10,812 nt of DNA, from contig JAESUT010000230.1 in the NCBI GenBank assembly GCA_016762995.1, forward strand, positions 1-10,812. Reading direction: 5' to 3'. A model generated the notes under the pieces. The model had not been told where the DNA came from. It did not search any database and was given only the letters and a program-made list of their open reading frames with translations. This document shows, piece after piece, positions 1-6,118 of the stretch. Within the stretch, counting starts at the first letter, position 1, and each line of letters begins with the position of its first letter. The position numbers were made by a program, and so were the translations under genes. The DNA is from Gammaproteobacteria bacterium (GTDB taxonomy: Bacteria > Pseudomonadota > Gammaproteobacteria > Pseudomonadales > Pseudohongiellaceae).

Positions 1-418
1 CCATTAGTCTCTGAAAATTGGCTTCATCGGCCAGGCTCAGTTGTTCTTCTAGCGGAAGGGCATACACACCACTCGACCGGGTGAATCCTCCGGAGTAGGT
101 GTGTGGATCTCGTAGGTTCGATACCGCTTCCTCCATGAACAATGATTCTTGTTGTATTGCAGGTTGATGGGCAGAGTGATCGATCTGCGTAGTTGCCGCA
201 TCTTGCAATGGTGCGGTATGTTGAGAATGGTCTGTGTGAGTCTCCTGCGGGGCTGCCGGTTGTTCAACATTCTCCGCATGATCTTGGGTATTGAGTTCAG
301 AGTGATCTACATGGGAGTCAATATTCTGGCTTACAGCAATTGTCGCATGTGAGAGAAAGGCAAGGGCGGCAGAGAGAACGAAGACCTGGCGTCCAGATGT
401 GGTCGAGAAGGTTCTCAT
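1..418 (-). CDS. copB: Copper resistance protein CopB, N-terminal part (cut by the left edge)
   Basis: Encodes the first 139 residues of a CopB-type outer-membrane copper-resistance protein; the rest lies beyond base 1. The start ATG (418-416) overlaps the copA stop in an ATGA, and an AGGTGA ribosome site sits at 431-426, seven bases upstream, so the two genes are probably translationally coupled. Residues 1-30 look like a Sec signal peptide: a hydrophobic run at 12-22, with likely cleavage near residues 28-31. Residues 36-84 form a His-rich, low-complexity segment with three copies of the tripeptide DHS (38-40, 63-65, 80-82), a plausible copper-binding tract. At 104-111 DPHTYSGG matches the DPHAY-SGG signature that precedes the conserved CopB beta-barrel domain. 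Known CopB proteins sit next to CopA and help bind or exclude copper in the outer membrane. The identification rests on this motif plus position, since the barrel itself is not visible. Confidence 0.88.
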   Translation of the reverse strand, partial: MRTFSTTSGRQVFVLSAALAFLSHATIAVSQNIDSHVDHSELNTQDHAENVEQPAAPQETHTDHSQHTAPLQDAATTQIDHSAHQPAIQQESLFMEEAVSNLRDPHTYSGGFTRSSGVYALPLEEQLSLADEANFQRLM

Positions 419-2187
419 GATACGATCACCTGCCGGAACATGCCTGCTTCCATGTGGAATAGCAGGTGGCAGTGCCATGCCCATCGCCCCAGCGCATCGG
501 CTGTCACAAGAAAGCTTATTCGCTGAGCGGGTTGTACTAATATCGTATGTTTGCGAACCAGAAATTCACCTTGGTCATTTTCCAGTTCGCTCCACATTCC
601 GTGTAAGTGCATAGGATGAGTCATCATGGTGTCGTTATGCAGAATGACTCGAAGTCGTTCGCCGTGCCTAAAATGAATGGGTGTCGATTCGCCGTATTCC
701 AGTCCATCGATCGACCAGGAGTAGCGCTCCATGTTCCCCGTAAGATGAAGTTCGACCTCGCGTTCTGGCGGGCGTGAATCCACGGCGCCACCAAGGGTCT
801 TCAGATCCGCAAGTGTCAGTACGCGACGGCCATTATTGCGCAGACCTACCCCTGGATCGTTGAGGTTCGTGCGGGGTGTATCTACCAGCATGTCGGTGCT
901 GGCACCAAACTCGGAGCTGGCGTGTCGGACCTGTGTCGAAGGAACTGCCAACGCATTAGAATGTTCAGAGTGATCTGTTGTCATTTCGTGTTGATCTGTA
1001 GCTGGCATGGAGGAGTGATCCATTCCCGGCATCGTAGAATGATCCACCGCTCCCATCATATCCGTCATATCTAACCAATCAGAAGGACTCAGTCCGGGGA
1101 CCTCGGCCGTTAATCCCGGCCTACTTGTAAGGGTGCCTCTGGCGAATCCCGACCGCTCAATAGATTCAGCAAAGATTGTATAGGCGTCATCATTAGGTTC
1201 TATAATTACATCGTAGGTTTCGCCTGACCCGAATCGAAATTCGTCGACTGTGACTGGCTCAACATCAATTCCGTCAGTTTGGACAACGGCCATTTGCAAG
1301 TTTGGAATTCTTACATCGTATATTGTATTGCTGGCAGCATTGATGAATCGTAGTCGTATTCGCTCGCCAGGATTGAACAGTTCACTCCAGTTTCCTGCTG
1401 GGGTTGTTCCATTCATTAGAAATGTTAGCGTGTGTCCGGACAGATCCGACAGATCTGTCGGGTTCATTCGCATCTCATTCCACATGCGTCTTTTGTCGAT
1501 AGCAGAATCGAGACCGTTATCCGTTGCATCACGAAATAATTCGAGGAGAGTAGGCTGCGTGAAGTTGTAGTAGTCGCTTTGCGTCTTCAATTTATCGTAT
1601 GCGCGCATCGGCCTTTCATCCGTCCAGTCTGAGAGCTGAACGACTAAATCCACATCTGCCTGAATCGATTCGCCGCCTATTGGGGTAATAATAATGGCGC
1701 CATACATTCCGGCCATTTCTTGGCCGCCGGAATGAGAGTGATACCAATAAGTACCATTCTGTTGAACTTTGAATCGATAGGTGAACGTCTCGCCTGGCGC
1801 AATTCCCTTGAAGCTGATGCCCGGTACGCCGTCCATATTGAATGGCAAGATCAATCCATGCCAGTGTATCGAAGTCATCTCACGAAGATGATTAGTGACA
1901 TGAATTGTCACCGTATCTCCTTCCTGCCAGTGCAGTGTTGGAGCCGGTATCGAGCCGTTTACTGTTGTTGCAATTCGCGATTTTCCAGTGAAATTAACCG
2001 GTGTTTCAGCAACAATCAGATCGAATTCAGTGCCAGAAAGGATTGCTGCGCTACTCCTTAAGGTGGGCTCGACCAATGCCAGAGACCTGGAGGCACCTAG
2101 CAGTGCGCCACCTGTGGCCAATCCCTGTACAAATCGTCGACGGGGCATGCTCAGCTTCTCGGGGAAGCGGGGTCTACTACGTTTCAT
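415..2187 (-). CDS. copA: Multicopper oxidase CopA (periplasmic, Tat-exported)
   Basis: A 590-residue periplasmic multicopper oxidase of the CopA/PcoA family, which oxidises Cu(I) to less toxic Cu(II) and sequesters copper. The N-terminus carries a twin-arginine signal (R16 R17 R18 F19 then a hydrophobic stretch), so it should be exported folded. All four copper-site motifs are present: HWHG at 108-111, HSH at 150-152, HPMHLHG at 524-530, and HCHLLFHMEAGM at 572-583. The last supplies the type 1 ligands C573, H578 and axial M583. A Met/His-rich insert at about 372-409 with DHS and GMDHSSM elements resembles the Met-rich repeats of Pseudomonas CopA. Length is normal for the family. The start at 2187 has only a distant AGAGG upstream; an internal ATG at 2148 (residue 14, just before the twin arginines) is a credible alternative start. 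The end overlaps copB. Transcription probably starts from the operator-linked promoter at 2273-2304. Confidence 0.96.
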   Translation of the reverse strand: MKRSRPRFPEKLSMPRRRFVQGLATGGALLGASRSLALVEPTLRSSAAILSGTEFDLIVAETPVNFTGKSRIATTVNGSIPAPTLHWQEGDTVTIHVTNHLREMTSIHWHGLILPFNMDGVPGISFKGIAPGETFTYRFKVQQNGTYWYHSHSGGQEMAGMYGAIIITPIGGESIQADVDLVVQLSDWTDERPMRAYDKLKTQSDYYNFTQPTLLELFRDATDNGLDSAIDKRRMWNEMRMNPTDLSDLSGHTLTFLMNGTTPAGNWSELFNPGERIRLRFINAASNTIYDVRIPNLQMAVVQTDGIDVEPVTVDEFRFGSGETYDVIIEPNDDAYTIFAESIERSGFARGTLTSRPGLTAEVPGLSPSDWLDMTDMMGAVDHSTMPGMDHSSMPATDQHEMTTDHSEHSNALAVPSTQVRHASSEFGASTDMLVDTPRTNLNDPGVGLRNNGRRVLTLADLKTLGGAVDSRPPEREVELHLTGNMERYSWSIDGLEYGESTPIHFRHGERLRVILHNDTMMTHPMHLHGMWSELENDQGEFLVRKHTILVQPAQRISFLVTADALGRWAWHCHLLFHMEAGMFRQVIVS

Positions 2188-2272
2188 ACTACAACTAAAC
2201 CTCTGGTTATCAGACGGACAATATCGGATCGAAATCGAACAAATTCAGCGAATTTATGATTATTTGCCCGCC

Positions 2273-2304
2273 ATACTAATGCTTCACATCTGTCTCCTGC
2301 ATTA
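2273..2304 (-). promoter_or_regulatory. Predicted copA promoter with accessory half-site
   Basis: On the minus strand TAATGC (2304-2299) lies six bases beyond the palindrome core, and a -10-like TAGTAT (2278-2273) begins 20 bases after it. There is no good -35 hexamer, which fits an activator-dependent promoter. The spacing from the dyad centre to the first base of the -10 is 41.5 bp, identical to the two promoters at 4546-4577 and 4608-4639. Transcription would begin near 2266, giving a leader of about 79 bases. The promoter is inferred from shared geometry; the hexamer alone (4 of 6 matches) would not be convincing. Confidence 0.6.
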
Positions 2305-2334
2305 CCCAATCATTACAAGTTTGTAATGATTGGG
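2305..2334. promoter_or_regulatory. CusR/CopR-type operator upstream of copA (perfect 14-bp-arm palindrome)
   Basis: A perfect inverted repeat with 14-base arms (CCCAATCATTACAA and its complement) around a 2-base centre GT. Its inner core CATTACAA-NN-TTGTAATG (2311-2328) is repeated exactly, apart from the two centre bases, in the divergent control region at 4584-4601. CusR/CopR/PcoR-family boxes have the same layout of two TTGT-containing half-sites separated by two bases. It is very likely the binding site of the regulator encoded at 4497-3802. It lies 124 bases upstream of the copA start, so copA and copB have their own promoter rather than depending only on read-through from the kinase gene. 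Confidence 0.85.
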
Positions 2335-2390
2335 GGGGAGCACCGTGAGCGGAAGGTAGGGTTGGTAGAAGTGGTGTATTCTGCCGTGAG

Positions 2391-3812
2391 TCAGGTAGAT
2401 TTTTCTTGAAGTGGTAAGTTGATCACAATACAGGTCACTCCGTTCGCTGAAGTCGCATCAATGCTGCCTTTGTGCACTTTAATTATTGAATTGACGATGG
2501 CTAATCCGAGTCCAGCGCCTTCTCTTTGACGCGAAGGATCTGCCTGGTAAAACCGATCAAATATCCTGGGGAGTTGCTCAGGGGTTATTCCTGTTCCAGT
2601 ATTTTCAATTGCTACTTTGACGCTGTCTTCATTTGAATCCAGGTTAATGACTACCGATCTATTGGGTGAAGTGTGGTCTATCGCATTTGATATTAAATTT
2701 GAAAGCGCCCTTCTTAGCAAGTCCTTGTCGCCAAACATTTCCGGGCACTCACCATAAAGCTCAAGATTTACCTGTCGCTCTTCTGCAAATGCCTCATAAT
2801 AATCAAACAATTCCTTGATCTCGTCGGCTAGCTTGAGATGTTTGAATGTGGGTTGAATCAGACCGTTATCAGTCTGGGCCAGAAAGAGCATATCGCCGAT
2901 CATCTTGGCTAAATGCTCATATTCCTCCAGATTGGAATACAGGATTTCACGATATTCTTCTACGCCCCTAGCTTTGCTGAGAGACACTTCAGTTTGAGTA
3001 ATTATATTGGTAATAGGGGTTCTCAATTCGTGAGCGATGTCGGCTGAGAAGTTGGACAATCTCTCAAAAACGTCTTCCATTCGGACTATCATCGTATTGA
3101 ACGAAAGAACCAGCTCTTCCAACTCCACGGGAACCCTACTTTCTTCTAATCGTGCATCCAGCTGATCTGAACTAATATTTCTAATTTTAGTGCTTAAGCT
3201 ATGTAGTGGCGCGTGAGCTTGCCTCGCCGCTATCCAAGCAGCCAAAATTGCGAATAGGCTGATTCCGGCAATGATGCTCCAGAGTGTCCTATTAAAATCA
3301 GACAAGAACTCAAAATGCTCATTCATCGAAGCGGCGACCACTATTTTGTAATCTTGAGATCGGCTATTGAGGTCATTCGATTCTGTGACTGCAAAATTGA
3401 GCACTGCGCCGCTGTATGCAGATCCACTTTCATTCCATGCATATAGTGACTGGCTTTCAATAGTCGCAATACTTGGAACGGTTCTCGCTATTTTCATCAG
3501 ATCCGGACCGGGTGTTGCAAATATTGGTGAACCTGATTCGCCGGCCACCATGAAATACACACCATGATGTCCCGCTACTGCCCCCTCCAAATCCCTTGCC
3601 AGTTCAGTAGCACTGTCTCTGTTCTCCGAGAGAGTGAGAGAAGTAAGAACAGAGTCTACAATCACCTGAAGTTCTTCGGCTTCCTGCTCAACGAAATGCA
3701 ACGCGATCGATTGCTGCACGAATAATCCAAGTGCAACTAGACTAAGCGTTGTTGCTAAACCGACTAGCACAGTGACGCGTAACACCAACGAGGCGGGGCG
3801 GCTATTTTTCAT
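2391..3812 (-). CDS. cusS: Heavy-metal sensor histidine kinase (CusS/CopS type)
   Basis: A 473-residue inner-membrane kinase that should sense periplasmic Cu(I)/Ag(I) and phosphorylate the adjacent regulator. Order of parts: transmembrane segment 1 at about 10-32, periplasmic sensor at about 33-176, transmembrane segment 2 at about 177-196, HAMP linker at about 197-250, dimerisation/H-box with phospho-acceptor H261 (HELRTP), then the ATPase domain with N-box N372/N376, ENTGTGI at 403-409, F-box at about 416-428 and glycine loop GAGLGL at 432-437. The pair H39-F40 just after segment 1 and H166 just before segment 2 resemble the interface metal ligands H42, F43 and H176 of E. coli CusS. The Met-rich internal site of CusS is not obvious. 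The gene overlaps the regulator by 11 bases, and AAGG at 3821-3818 precedes its ATG by five bases. CusS and CopS are hard to separate by sequence alone. Confidence 0.93.
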   Translation of the reverse strand: MKNSRPASLVLRVTVLVGLATTLSLVALGLFVQQSIALHFVEQEAEELQVIVDSVLTSLTLSENRDSATELARDLEGAVAGHHGVYFMVAGESGSPIFATPGPDLMKIARTVPSIATIESQSLYAWNESGSAYSGAVLNFAVTESNDLNSRSQDYKIVVAASMNEHFEFLSDFNRTLWSIIAGISLFAILAAWIAARQAHAPLHSLSTKIRNISSDQLDARLEESRVPVELEELVLSFNTMIVRMEDVFERLSNFSADIAHELRTPITNIITQTEVSLSKARGVEEYREILYSNLEEYEHLAKMIGDMLFLAQTDNGLIQPTFKHLKLADEIKELFDYYEAFAEERQVNLELYGECPEMFGDKDLLRRALSNLISNAIDHTSPNRSVVINLDSNEDSVKVAIENTGTGITPEQLPRIFDRFYQADPSRQREGAGLGLAIVNSIIKVHKGSIDATSANGVTCIVINLPLQEKST

Positions 3813-4497
3813 CGGAACCTTCAGTAGGATCTTCTATTGAATAACCCATTCCCCGAACAGTAGTAATCAACTTAGGATCGAACGGGTCATCCATTTTTGA
3901 GCGTAATCGTCGAATCGCGACGTCTATTACATTCGTGTCACTATCAAAATTCATGTCCCAGACCTGAGAGGCAATCAGAGACCGGGGTAAAACCTCACCT
4001 TTTCTTCTTACTAGTAATTCAAGTAACGAAAATTCTTTGTTAGTCAGCTTAATTTTTTTGCCAGAACGAGAGACTCGGCGTTTAGGGAGATCTAGAACCA
4101 AGTCAGCTATTTGTAATTTATCTGTTTGTGCCATGACCGCTGGGCGACGAAGCAGTGTCCTGACCCGCGCTAAGAGTTCAGCAAACGCAAAAGGCTTCAC
4201 CAAATAGTCATCAGCACCAAGTTCCAAGCCTTTTACCTTGTCTTCTATGCTGTCTTTAGCGGTTAAGAGTAGTACTGGAGTACTATCTTTAGCCTCTCGA
4301 ATCGAGCTAAGAATTTTCAAGCCATCAATATCTGGCAACATTATATCGAGTATGAGTAGTTCATAGGCTTCGGTTTTCGCAAGATGATGCCCATCGAGCC
4401 CAGTTCTAGCGAGATCCACACTAAATCCTGATTCCGTCAATCCCTGCTTCAGATAATCTCCCGTCTTGGTTTCATCTTCTACTATCAGGATTTTCAA
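3802..4497 (-). CDS. cusR: Copper-responsive OmpR-family response regulator (CusR/CopR type)
   Basis: A 231-residue two-component regulator. The receiver domain (1 to about 120) has the acidic pair E7/D8, phospho-acceptor D51, T79 and K101. The winged-helix DNA-binding domain (about 126-225) ends in the usual TTVRGMGY element, the OmpR/PhoB layout shared by CusR, CopR and PcoR. The start codon is TTG (4497-4495): there is no ATG before residue 53, an in-frame stop lies about 30 bases upstream, and a strong GGAGAGG ribosome site at 4509-4503 is five bases from the TTG. The gene is first in its unit and overlaps the kinase gene, so both are made together. The promoter at 4546-4577 shares the divergent operator, so the regulator probably activates its own gene as well as the efflux genes. 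CusR versus CopR naming is a choice of convention. Confidence 0.93.
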   Translation of the reverse strand: MKILIVEDETKTGDYLKQGLTESGFSVDLARTGLDGHHLAKTEAYELLILDIMLPDIDGLKILSSIREAKDSTPVLLLTAKDSIEDKVKGLELGADDYLVKPFAFAELLARVRTLLRRPAVMAQTDKLQIADLVLDLPKRRVSRSGKKIKLTNKEFSLLELLVRRKGEVLPRSLIASQVWDMNFDSDTNVIDVAIRRLRSKMDDPFDPKLITTVRGMGYSIEDPTEGSDEK

Positions 4498-4502
4498 GAA
4501 TT

Positions 4503-4509
4503 CCTCTCC
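4503..4509 (-). promoter_or_regulatory. Ribosome binding site that fixes the TTG start of the regulator
   Basis: GGAGAGG on the minus strand, five bases before the TTG at 4497-4495. It decides the start, because no ATG or GTG exists in frame between the upstream stop and residue 53, and a start that late would remove the acidic pair and phospho-acceptor of the receiver domain. Confidence 0.8.
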
Positions 4510-4545
4510 GATTAAGTCGTGGTTGTATTACCGAGGCTACGCAGA

Positions 4546-4577
4546 ATTTTACTCCCCAAATAATAGCAGAAAGATTA
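4546..4577 (-). promoter_or_regulatory. Predicted promoter of the regulator-kinase genes
   Basis: On the minus strand, TAATCT (4577-4572) lies six bases beyond the palindrome core and is followed after 20 bases by TAAAAT (4551-4546), a 5-of-6 match to the -10 consensus. The first base of the -10 is 41.5 bp from the dyad centre, the same as for the other two promoters. Transcription would start near 4539, leaving a leader of about 42 bases before the TTG start. It is inferred to be autoregulated through the shared operator. Confidence 0.65.
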
Positions 4578-4613
4578 CCTAAGCATTACAAAGTTGTAAT
4601 GCGCGCGTAATGC
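4572..4613. promoter_or_regulatory. Shared divergent operator with a flanking half-site on each side
   Basis: A 20-base perfect palindrome (4583-4602) contains the core CATTACAA-AG-TTGTAATG. Six bases outside the core on each side is a further outward-reading TAAT: TAATGC at 4608-4613 on the plus strand and TAATCT at 4577-4572 on the minus strand. The outer TAAT starts 11 bp (about one helical turn) from the TAAT inside the core. One site therefore appears to serve two back-to-back promoters. The likely binding protein is the OmpR-family regulator encoded next door. The palindrome is seen directly; the role is inferred from CusR/CopR-family boxes and from the second copy in front of copA. Confidence 0.83.
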
Positions 4614-4639
4614 CATCGAAAGCCGCTAGAACTTACACT
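4608..4639 (+). promoter_or_regulatory. Predicted promoter of the efflux genes
   Basis: TAATGC (4608-4613) is followed after 20 bases by TACACT (4634-4639), a 4-of-6 -10-like hexamer. Its first base is 41.5 bp from the palindrome centre. No consensus -35 is present; the accessory half-site occupies roughly that position. Predicted transcription start is near 4646, leaving a leader of about 156 bases before the channel gene. Confidence 0.6.
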
Positions 4640-4645
4640 AGCTGG

Positions 4646-4801
4646 CAATAGGACAGGTTTCACTAGAACTATGCCTTTATGCGAGGGGTTAGCCCGCACA
4701 GTGGCGCTATAAGAAATGCCAGGCTCTTCGCCGGCACTACTATCTATGTCCATGTCAGTAAATACGTTTTTTTTTAAAATTGAAATTCAAGGATTAACGA
4801 A
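4646..4801 (+). other. Long 5' leader of the efflux genes, with a hairpin and a possible 29-codon leader ORF
   Basis: Between the predicted transcription start and the channel gene are about 156 bases without a recognised gene. They hold a hairpin at 4717-4736 (seven pairs with one bulged A, loop TCTTC), a run of nine T at 4767-4775, and an open frame from ATG 4716 to the TGA at 4803-4805. That frame encodes 29 residues (MPGSSPALLS at its start) and its stop overlaps the TTG start of the channel gene in a TTGA. The ATG has no clear ribosome site and begins inside the hairpin, so translation is unproven. A second, shorter frame of 13 codons lies at 4671-4712. No known riboswitch was recognised. 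Confidence 0.35.
4789..4793 (+). promoter_or_regulatory. Ribosome binding site that fixes the TTG start of the channel gene
   Basis: AAGGA eight bases before the TTG at 4802. There is an in-frame TGA a short way upstream and no ATG in frame until about residue 77, which would remove the signal peptide. The TTG is therefore the only sensible start. Confidence 0.75.
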
Positions 4802-6109
4802 TTGAAAACTCCGAGGATAGAGAATTCTAGATTCTGGCGAGCGAGCATTTTTCCTTTTGCCATTCTTCTAGTTGCTATTTCTGCTAACGCACAAGAAATT
4901 CACGAACTTACTCTGGTGACGGCAATCGAATTAGCTACACAGAATGATGATTGGTTGACAGTGAGTGAGCAGGAGCAGAACGCGTATCTCGAAGAAGCGA
5001 CTGCAGCTGGAGAATTGCCGGATCCCAAAATGATGGTCGGGCTGGCAAATATGCCACTCGATACCTTCAATTTCGGCCAGGAACCTATGACTCAGTTTCG
5101 TCTGGGAGTAAATCAAGCCTTCCCTCGCGGAGACACCCGTGAGCTGTTAAGGAAGAAAATAACACAGCAGAGTGAGGTCAGCCCGCTTCATCGGGATGAT
5201 CGAACTGCAAGTGTAACGCTCGAAGTTTCAGGTCTGTGGTTTGATGCTTATTTGGCGGAACAATCAATATCATTGATTAACAATGATCGAGCGCTGTTTG
5301 AGCAACTAGTTGATATTACTACTGCAAGATACACCTCTACGGCAGGGCTAGCGCGCCAACAGGATCTAATACGAGCAGCGCTAGAATTAGTCAGACTAGA
5401 TGACCGATTGGCACTGTTGCGGCAACGACAGGATAGTAGCCGGCAGCGGCTCGCTGAATGGCTCCCTTATGAAATAGTATCATTGCCTTTTTCTCAGGAT
5501 TTGCCTGAGTTGGAGCCACCAGAGAGTGAATTGAATAGTCTGCCGCAGGCTTTGGAATTTTTTGAAAATCATCCAAAAATTCGCGTTAATGATAAGCAGA
5601 TTGAAATTGCTCAAACGCAGGTAGAAATAACAAAGCAAAGTTTTAAGCCTTCTTTCAATGTGGGTGCTAGTTATGGTTACAGAGATCGCTCACGACTAGG
5701 TATCGACCGAGCCGACTTTATATCGTTGGACCTGAGTTTTGATTTACCTCTGTTTACAGAGAATCGGCAGAAACCAAGATTACGTGCTAGTCAGTACAGA
5801 GCATCCGCCAAGCAGACCGAAAGAATTCTTCTAATAAAAGATCTATTTGCCAATTACCAGCAGGCGATGGCACAGCTGGTTGTACTTGATGAGCGAAAAG
5901 CCATCTATAACGACTATCTACTCTCTCAACTAACCGATCTAACTGAAGCCACCTTGTCATCGTACACAGCAGACGAGGGTGATTTTGAAGAAGTAATGCG
6001 TGCTTACATTGCTGAACTAAATGCAAAGATTGAATTACTTCAAATTGATATTGAACGACTAAAAGTAATCTCGTTACTTGACTACTTACTGACAACATCA
6101 GCGTATTAA
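4802..6109 (+). CDS. cusC: TolC-family outer-membrane channel of a copper efflux pump (CusC-like)
   Basis: A 435-residue outer-membrane efflux protein that should form the exit duct for the CusB/CusA pump encoded directly downstream. The start is TTG. Residues 1-30 form a signal peptide (basic N-region, hydrophobic 15-28, cleavage after ANA at 28-30, before Q31). There is no lipobox cysteine, so unlike E. coli CusC it is not predicted to be a lipoprotein. The mature part shows the TolC pattern of two repeats of long amphipathic helices with short strand segments. AIELATQND near 41-49 opens the first repeat, and a glycine/aromatic strand (NVGASYGYRDRS) lies in the second. Spacing to the adaptor gene is nine bases, and its ribosome site overlaps the stop codon. 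Assignment to copper rather than another metal rests on the neighbouring CusB and CusA, because TolC proteins carry little substrate information. Confidence 0.88.
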   Translation: MKTPRIENSRFWRASIFPFAILLVAISANAQEIHELTLVTAIELATQNDDWLTVSEQEQNAYLEEATAAGELPDPKMMVGLANMPLDTFNFGQEPMTQFRLGVNQAFPRGDTRELLRKKITQQSEVSPLHRDDRTASVTLEVSGLWFDAYLAEQSISLINNDRALFEQLVDITTARYTSTAGLARQQDLIRAALELVRLDDRLALLRQRQDSSRQRLAEWLPYEIVSLPFSQDLPELEPPESELNSLPQALEFFENHPKIRVNDKQIEIAQTQVEITKQSFKPSFNVGASYGYRDRSRLGIDRADFISLDLSFDLPLFTENRQKPRLRASQYRASAKQTERILLIKDLFANYQQAMAQLVVLDERKAIYNDYLLSQLTDLTEATLSSYTADEGDFEEVMRAYIAELNAKIELLQIDIERLKVISLLDYLLTTSAY

Positions 6110-6118
6110 GGTGAATAC

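Noticed and set aside
49..279. Minus-strand frame of 76 codons near the left edge
   Set aside because: It is an alternative frame of the copB N-terminus, whose own frame has a signal peptide, ATGA coupling and the DPHTYSGG motif.
1720..2326. Plus-strand open frames of about 112 codons opposite the copA 5' end
   Set aside because: They lie antisense to a fully supported multicopper oxidase, show no recognisable motif, and are best read as shadows.
2305..2340. Long perfect palindrome read as an intrinsic terminator for the kinase gene
   Set aside because: No T-tract follows on either strand (a G-run on plus, TAATGC on minus), and its core recurs in the divergent control region, so an operator explains it better.
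4671..4712. 13-codon frame beginning MPLCEG in the leader
   Set aside because: No ribosome site at a useful distance and too short to tell from chance.
4717..4775. Hairpin plus T9 run as an attenuator or terminator before the efflux genes
   Set aside because: About 30 bases separate the stem from the T-run and the stem has a bulge, so it does not have the form of an intrinsic terminator. It is kept only as a leader feature.
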